From positions 1 through 33,656 of IMG/VR virus record IMGVR_UViG_3300031974_002728: 33,656 bases of DNA; one strand, 5' to 3'. The translations under genes were made by a program, and so were the position numbers. This DNA is from a virus. Each line of letters opens with the position of its first letter. Position 1 is the first letter of the stretch. Below the pieces are notes generated by a model. That model was not told the origin of the DNA. It worked only from the letters and a program-made list of their open reading frames with translations, and did not search any database. Positions 30,582-33,656 of this stretch are shown piece by piece.

Positions 30582-31293
30582 TGAATAAAAGTGGGTAGCT
30601 TTTCGGCATGAATGTTTTCATGTCCTTGACCAACTCTTTTTTGACCGCTCGTTGAAAAAACTTTTCGCGTGCTTTGGTGGCAATCATCAAAACCCGTTGG
30701 GCGTTTGTCCTGCCTGACATTTTAAACCCACTTGATGCCATTGTGATTTGATATGATTTGCCAACGGCACCCTTGTGGGGTGCCAAGAACCTTTTTAAAA
30801 TTTTGAAGTTCTTTGGGTTCATAATGTATTTTGGGGGGAACTTTGCCAATTTGATATTCAGCAAAACCGACATCCAATAAAATTGTGAAGCACTCAAGCC
30901 CCGTCTTAAAATTCTTTGAATTGTTTTTTCTTTTTGTTCGGCAACCCACTTTCCCCATCGGTCGCGAGAACCCCCCTTTTTGTTCATCCAATAAGTGTAA
31001 GGTTTTTTGAATCGACCATTGTTGCCAAGCACGGGTTCACCAACATGATAGTGTTTCCCTTCGTCAAATGTTACAATTCTGCCACCGACCCCGCCACGAA
31101 AAGAATGACCTTCGGGCATTGTTCGTTTGACAATTTTTTTTGCTGTTGCCTTTGGGGTCATTCTTATTGCCCCCGCCAAAATCATTCCTGTTTCAGCTTC
31201 CAAAACTTCTTTGAATGATTTGCCCGTAATTTTTTGCAAGCCTTGAACAACTTGTTTAAAACCGCTTATGTCAATGAAAGTGTTTGGTTTCAC
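30577..31293 (-). CDS. gp10/gpZ-like virion protein candidate
   Basis: A 238-residue basic protein starting with GTG at 31293, which overlaps the terminase stop as GTGA. The N-terminal part (FIDISGFKQVVQGLQKITGKSFKEVLEAETGMILAGAIRMTPKAT) is like the first helix region of HK97 gp10/gpZ-type neck and tail completion proteins. The rest is lysine- and arginine-rich. Such genes usually lie after the capsid gene, so its place between terminase and portal is unusual and the assignment is tentative. Confidence 0.65.
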   Translation of the reverse strand: MKPNTFIDISGFKQVVQGLQKITGKSFKEVLEAETGMILAGAIRMTPKATAKKIVKRTMPEGHSFRGGVGGRIVTFDEGKHYHVGEPVLGNNGRFKKPYTYWMNKKGGSRDRWGKWVAEQKEKTIQRILRRGLSASQFYWMSVLLNIKLAKFPPKYIMNPKNFKILKRFLAPHKGAVGKSYQITMASSGFKMSGRTNAQRVLMIATKAREKFFQRAVKKELVKDMKTFMPKSYPLLFK

Positions 31294-33098
31294 ATTTCTT
31301 CGGGCTTCACTTGTTCAGATAAAGGAACACGCTTTTGATTTTCGGGTTGCTCATACATATTGCGGGGGTTGTCCACTCTTTCAAAAGTTCGGGTTTTCTG
31401 AAAGAAGTGGCGAAGGGCAAGGGCATAGTTTAAGCAATCGAACCAATGGTTCTCGCGGTCAACTTGTTTGAACTCATAAACCAATCGCCCATTGCGGTCT
31501 TTCTTTTCAACTTCAACTTCGGCAAGCAAGTGACGATAGAGTAACACATCCGCGTTTTGATATATTGAAAGACCCGCCAAGCTTTGGTTGCGTAAACGAA
31601 CCAAGATGCGTTTGAAGTGCGTGTTGTTAATGTCGAAACGGGTGACGCTTGCTTGTTGGTCGGTTCGTCCATCCGTGGGGTTGACTTGTACAATATTCAA
31701 TTGCCCTTGGAATGATTCAACCCCGCGAAGTGCAAACCACTTCTTGCCCAACCTTTGAATGTTACTTAATACGAACGCGGTGTTGTACGCACTATCAACG
31801 CCCGCATAATCGCAATTGAATTTTTTAAATATTTGCTCTAAGTCTCCAAAGTTGTCGGCACGCCCGTGGTCGATGATGTATGAAGTGCCAAGGTGGTCAT
31901 GTGCGGATGCCATCCAATAAAATTCATATTTTTGGACATCACAAGTGAGCAAGACAAATGCGTTGGGTGGAACTTCACCGCGGGCAAATTCCCCTTCAAG
32001 TTCTTTCATTCGGATGATGTCGGGCAATTCTTCGGTGTCATGTCGCCAAGGCAACGCTTGAAATGAATTGCGGAAGTCTTGCAATTGGTTTGTTTCCTTG
32101 GCTTCAAGGAACATCTTGCAAGCGTCACGAATGGAAATGTAAGACGAATAAAGTGAATTTAGATGGTAGCCTTGGTGTGATTCATCCGCGAGCGGGTTTG
32201 TTGCTTCCCACTTCGCCCGATCATCTGAAACCATTTTGTTCTTTGTCGCGTCATCGGTCACCGCGTGCCCACAATACGGGCAAACCAATCTTGCCGAATT
32301 TGCGGTTGCTGAAATGTCGGTGACCCCACCAACTTCGACTTTGTCCCATTCAACCGAAAACTTTTCTTCATCTTTTGAAAATCCAATTTCCGCAAGTTCG
32401 CCACATTCTAAGCATGGCACGCGGTAAGTTTTGAATGTGCTTTGCTTCAAGTGGTGGGTGATCGTTTCTGCACCATCATCAATTGTTGGGGTCGATGCCA
32501 AAACAAAAAGCTTAGATGACCCATAAGCCTTAATTCTGTTTGATGCCAATTGGATGGCACCCGCTTCATTCTTGTTGCGAACTTCGGCTTTGTCACATTC
32601 GTCAAAGCAAACAACCGCACAAGGAAAGCTTGCAAGCTTGGAAGCACTTCCCGCACCACCCAAATGAACATTGGTTGTTTTTAATTGGTAAGATAAAATG
32701 GAAAAGTTGTCGGGGTTGTCGGGAAGAATCTTTGCAACTTCAGATGATGCCCGCATCATTGGTTGAATCCTTTCTTTGCTGATTTGCCTTGCCGATGAAT
32801 CACTTGGCATCAAGTACAACACGGGCTTGGGTGTTTTGGTCACCACGAACAACAACCCAATGTGCATCAAAGTTGTTTTGCCCGTTTGGGACGCGAAACA
32901 AATTGTCAATCGGTTGGTTCTCTTTTCCCCAAATTGGTTCATGGGTTCGACAAGATATTTATTGAAGCCCGCCCGAAAATAACCCGCGTATGGGGTCACC
33001 TCTTTGGGAATATACACAAACCTTTCAGCCCATTCAGAAACACTTAATGTTTCGGGGGGTGCAAAAACTTCACACGCGAAATTCTGAAGTTTGTTCAT
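31290..33098 (-). CDS. Terminase large subunit, GpA family
   Basis: A 602-residue packaging motor and nuclease of the lambda GpA family. The N-terminus includes LSVSEWAERFVYIPKEVTPYAGYF. The Walker A variant SQTGKTT is at residues 70-76 and Walker B VVCFDE at about 162-167. A zinc-ribbon-like pair CLEC (229-232) and CPYC (273-276) follows. The nuclease half shows acidic residues in LLTCDVQKYEF and YAGVDSAYN. GpA-type terminases normally cut cos sites to give cohesive ends. It overlaps the small subunit gene by 29 bp. Confidence 0.96.
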   Translation of the reverse strand: MNKLQNFACEVFAPPETLSVSEWAERFVYIPKEVTPYAGYFRAGFNKYLVEPMNQFGEKRTNRLTICFASQTGKTTLMHIGLLFVVTKTPKPVLYLMPSDSSARQISKERIQPMMRASSEVAKILPDNPDNFSILSYQLKTTNVHLGGAGSASKLASFPCAVVCFDECDKAEVRNKNEAGAIQLASNRIKAYGSSKLFVLASTPTIDDGAETITHHLKQSTFKTYRVPCLECGELAEIGFSKDEEKFSVEWDKVEVGGVTDISATANSARLVCPYCGHAVTDDATKNKMVSDDRAKWEATNPLADESHQGYHLNSLYSSYISIRDACKMFLEAKETNQLQDFRNSFQALPWRHDTEELPDIIRMKELEGEFARGEVPPNAFVLLTCDVQKYEFYWMASAHDHLGTSYIIDHGRADNFGDLEQIFKKFNCDYAGVDSAYNTAFVLSNIQRLGKKWFALRGVESFQGQLNIVQVNPTDGRTDQQASVTRFDINNTHFKRILVRLRNQSLAGLSIYQNADVLLYRHLLAEVEVEKKDRNGRLVYEFKQVDRENHWFDCLNYALALRHFFQKTRTFERVDNPRNMYEQPENQKRVPLSEQVKPEEM

Positions 33099-33579
33099 TT
33101 GATTTTAATGACTTCACAAGGTCGGCATATATGTTGTGAAGTTCTTGCATCATTATAGTTTCGGCACGGGCGGGGTCTTGTGGGTTTACCGCACCCGCTA
33201 TGTTTTCGGGCATTTGATCTAGTGCCTTGCGAAGTGGGATAAGGATTTGCCCAAGGGTGTTTGTTAATTCTTCCGCGGGCAAAAGTTGCCCTTCCCTTTC
33301 CAAGACATTCAACCTTTCAATTCGGTTTTTGAGGTTTACATTTTCCGCTTGCCCTTCCAACAAGTTGGCACGCAAGTCAATGATGTCTTGTGCGGTGTAT
33401 CGCTTCCCGTGAACTATCACCCCTTCAGCTTCTCGCCCAACGGGTTGCAAGTTTTGCCTAAGTGCCAACCAATCTTTTGCCTTGGCTATTTCTTCGGGCA
33501 TTCCAAGTTTTTTAAATTTGAAATAAGTTGAACGGGCAATGCCAAGTTCATCCCAAATTGTTTTGTTAATAGTTCCCAT
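33070..33579 (-). CDS. Terminase small subunit (Nu1-like)
   Basis: A 169-residue protein. The N-terminus (NKTIWDELGIARSTYFKFKKLGMPEEIAKAKDWL) is a helix-turn-helix for recognising the packaging site. The centre is a coiled coil (LRANLLEGQAENVNLKNRIERLNVLE), and the C-terminal half (LPAEELTNTLGQILIPLRKALDQMPENIAG) matches the helical GpA-interacting part of related small subunits. It is the first gene of the genome as read, begins 77 bp from the window end, and overlaps the large subunit gene. Confidence 0.9.
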   Translation of the reverse strand: MGTINKTIWDELGIARSTYFKFKKLGMPEEIAKAKDWLALRQNLQPVGREAEGVIVHGKRYTAQDIIDLRANLLEGQAENVNLKNRIERLNVLEREGQLLPAEELTNTLGQILIPLRKALDQMPENIAGAVNPQDPARAETIMMQELHNIYADLVKSLKSNEQTSEFRV

Positions 33580-33591
33580 TCAATAACTTGC

Positions 33592-33604
33592 GTGATTGTC
33601 TACA
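33592..33604 (-). promoter_or_regulatory. TAGACA start-proximal element upstream of terminase
   Basis: The minus strand carries TGTAGACA followed by ATCACGC, with 17 bases between TAGACA and the ATG at 33579. No gene ends here in the window, which shows that the TAG is conserved for some reason other than being a stop codon. Confidence 0.45.
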
Positions 33605-33648
33605 AAGTCCACAATTCTAATTTTTTTGGTAATCACAAAAAACCGCGG

Positions 33649-33656
33649 ACGCAAAC
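33649..33656. repeat. Right copy of 8-bp terminal direct repeat, possible cos overhang
   Basis: ACGCAAAC, identical to bases 1-8. It lies 70 bp upstream of the small terminase start, where cosN lies in lambda-like phages. Confidence 0.35.

Noticed and set aside
1-33656. tRNA genes, CRISPR arrays, insertion sequences, integrase and attachment sites
   Set aside because: I looked for cloverleaf-like segments, regularly spaced repeats, transposase or integrase motifs on both strands and saw none.

Overview
The window looks like a complete or near-complete genome of a tailed double-stranded DNA phage, most likely a lambda-like siphovirus. Every gene I support lies on the minus strand, so the genome reads from right (33,656) to left (1). 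The large terminase is of the lambda GpA type, the gene order is TerS-TerL-gpW-portal-protease-capsid-neck-tail, and there is one long tape measure gene with no sheath or contractile baseplate genes. I see no integrase, transposase, tRNA, CRISPR array, DNA polymerase or RNA polymerase. The host is unresolved. GC content is moderate (about 40-45% by eye), and the lipoprotein and holin candidates point to a Gram-negative host. An 8-bp repeat at the two window ends, 70 bp upstream of TerS, fits a cos-type genome cut at its ends, but it could be chance.

Layout from right to left. 33,579-28,629: terminase subunits, a gp10-like protein, gpW-like connector and portal. 28,576-26,603: a rho-independent terminator, then a cassette of six small genes with two near-identical promoter-operators and strong CGGAG ribosome binding sites, inserted between portal and protease. 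26,584-21,076: fused protease-scaffold, major capsid, a repeat-containing virion protein, a 715-residue head-tail joining/esterase/lectin fusion, and a tail terminator candidate. 21,079-20,118: a metallophosphoesterase and a small winged-helix protein lodged in the tail operon. 20,097-6,774: small tail protein, chaperone-like protein, tape measure, small tail-tip proteins, an 1848-residue fibre and a fibronectin III protein. 6,770-6,147: a lysis-like group (unimolecular-spanin-like lipoprotein and two tiny membrane proteins) but no recognisable endolysin, closed by a terminator. 6,046-28: early region with small unknown genes, a single-strand annealing protein, replication initiator, DnaC-like helicase loader, RusA resolvase, a PD-(D/E)XK-like nuclease, and a two-HTH protein that would sit just before TerS on a circle.

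The replication genes load the host helicase and use host polymerase, while annealing protein plus RusA handle recombination intermediates and branched DNA before cos packaging. The early region and the cassette inside the head operon share one promoter-operator design (TTGACA, 18-bp spacer containing CATAA-N4-TTATG), so they may form one regulon. The virion genes instead carry a different start-proximal motif, TAGACA followed by C-rich sequence about 14-17 nt before the start codon. The most unusual protein-level feature is the neck-position protein carrying a carbohydrate esterase and a lectin-like domain on proline-rich linkers of the same kind as those in the tail fibre. At the whole-sequence level I could find no GGCC, GCGC or CCGG, although CGCG is common.
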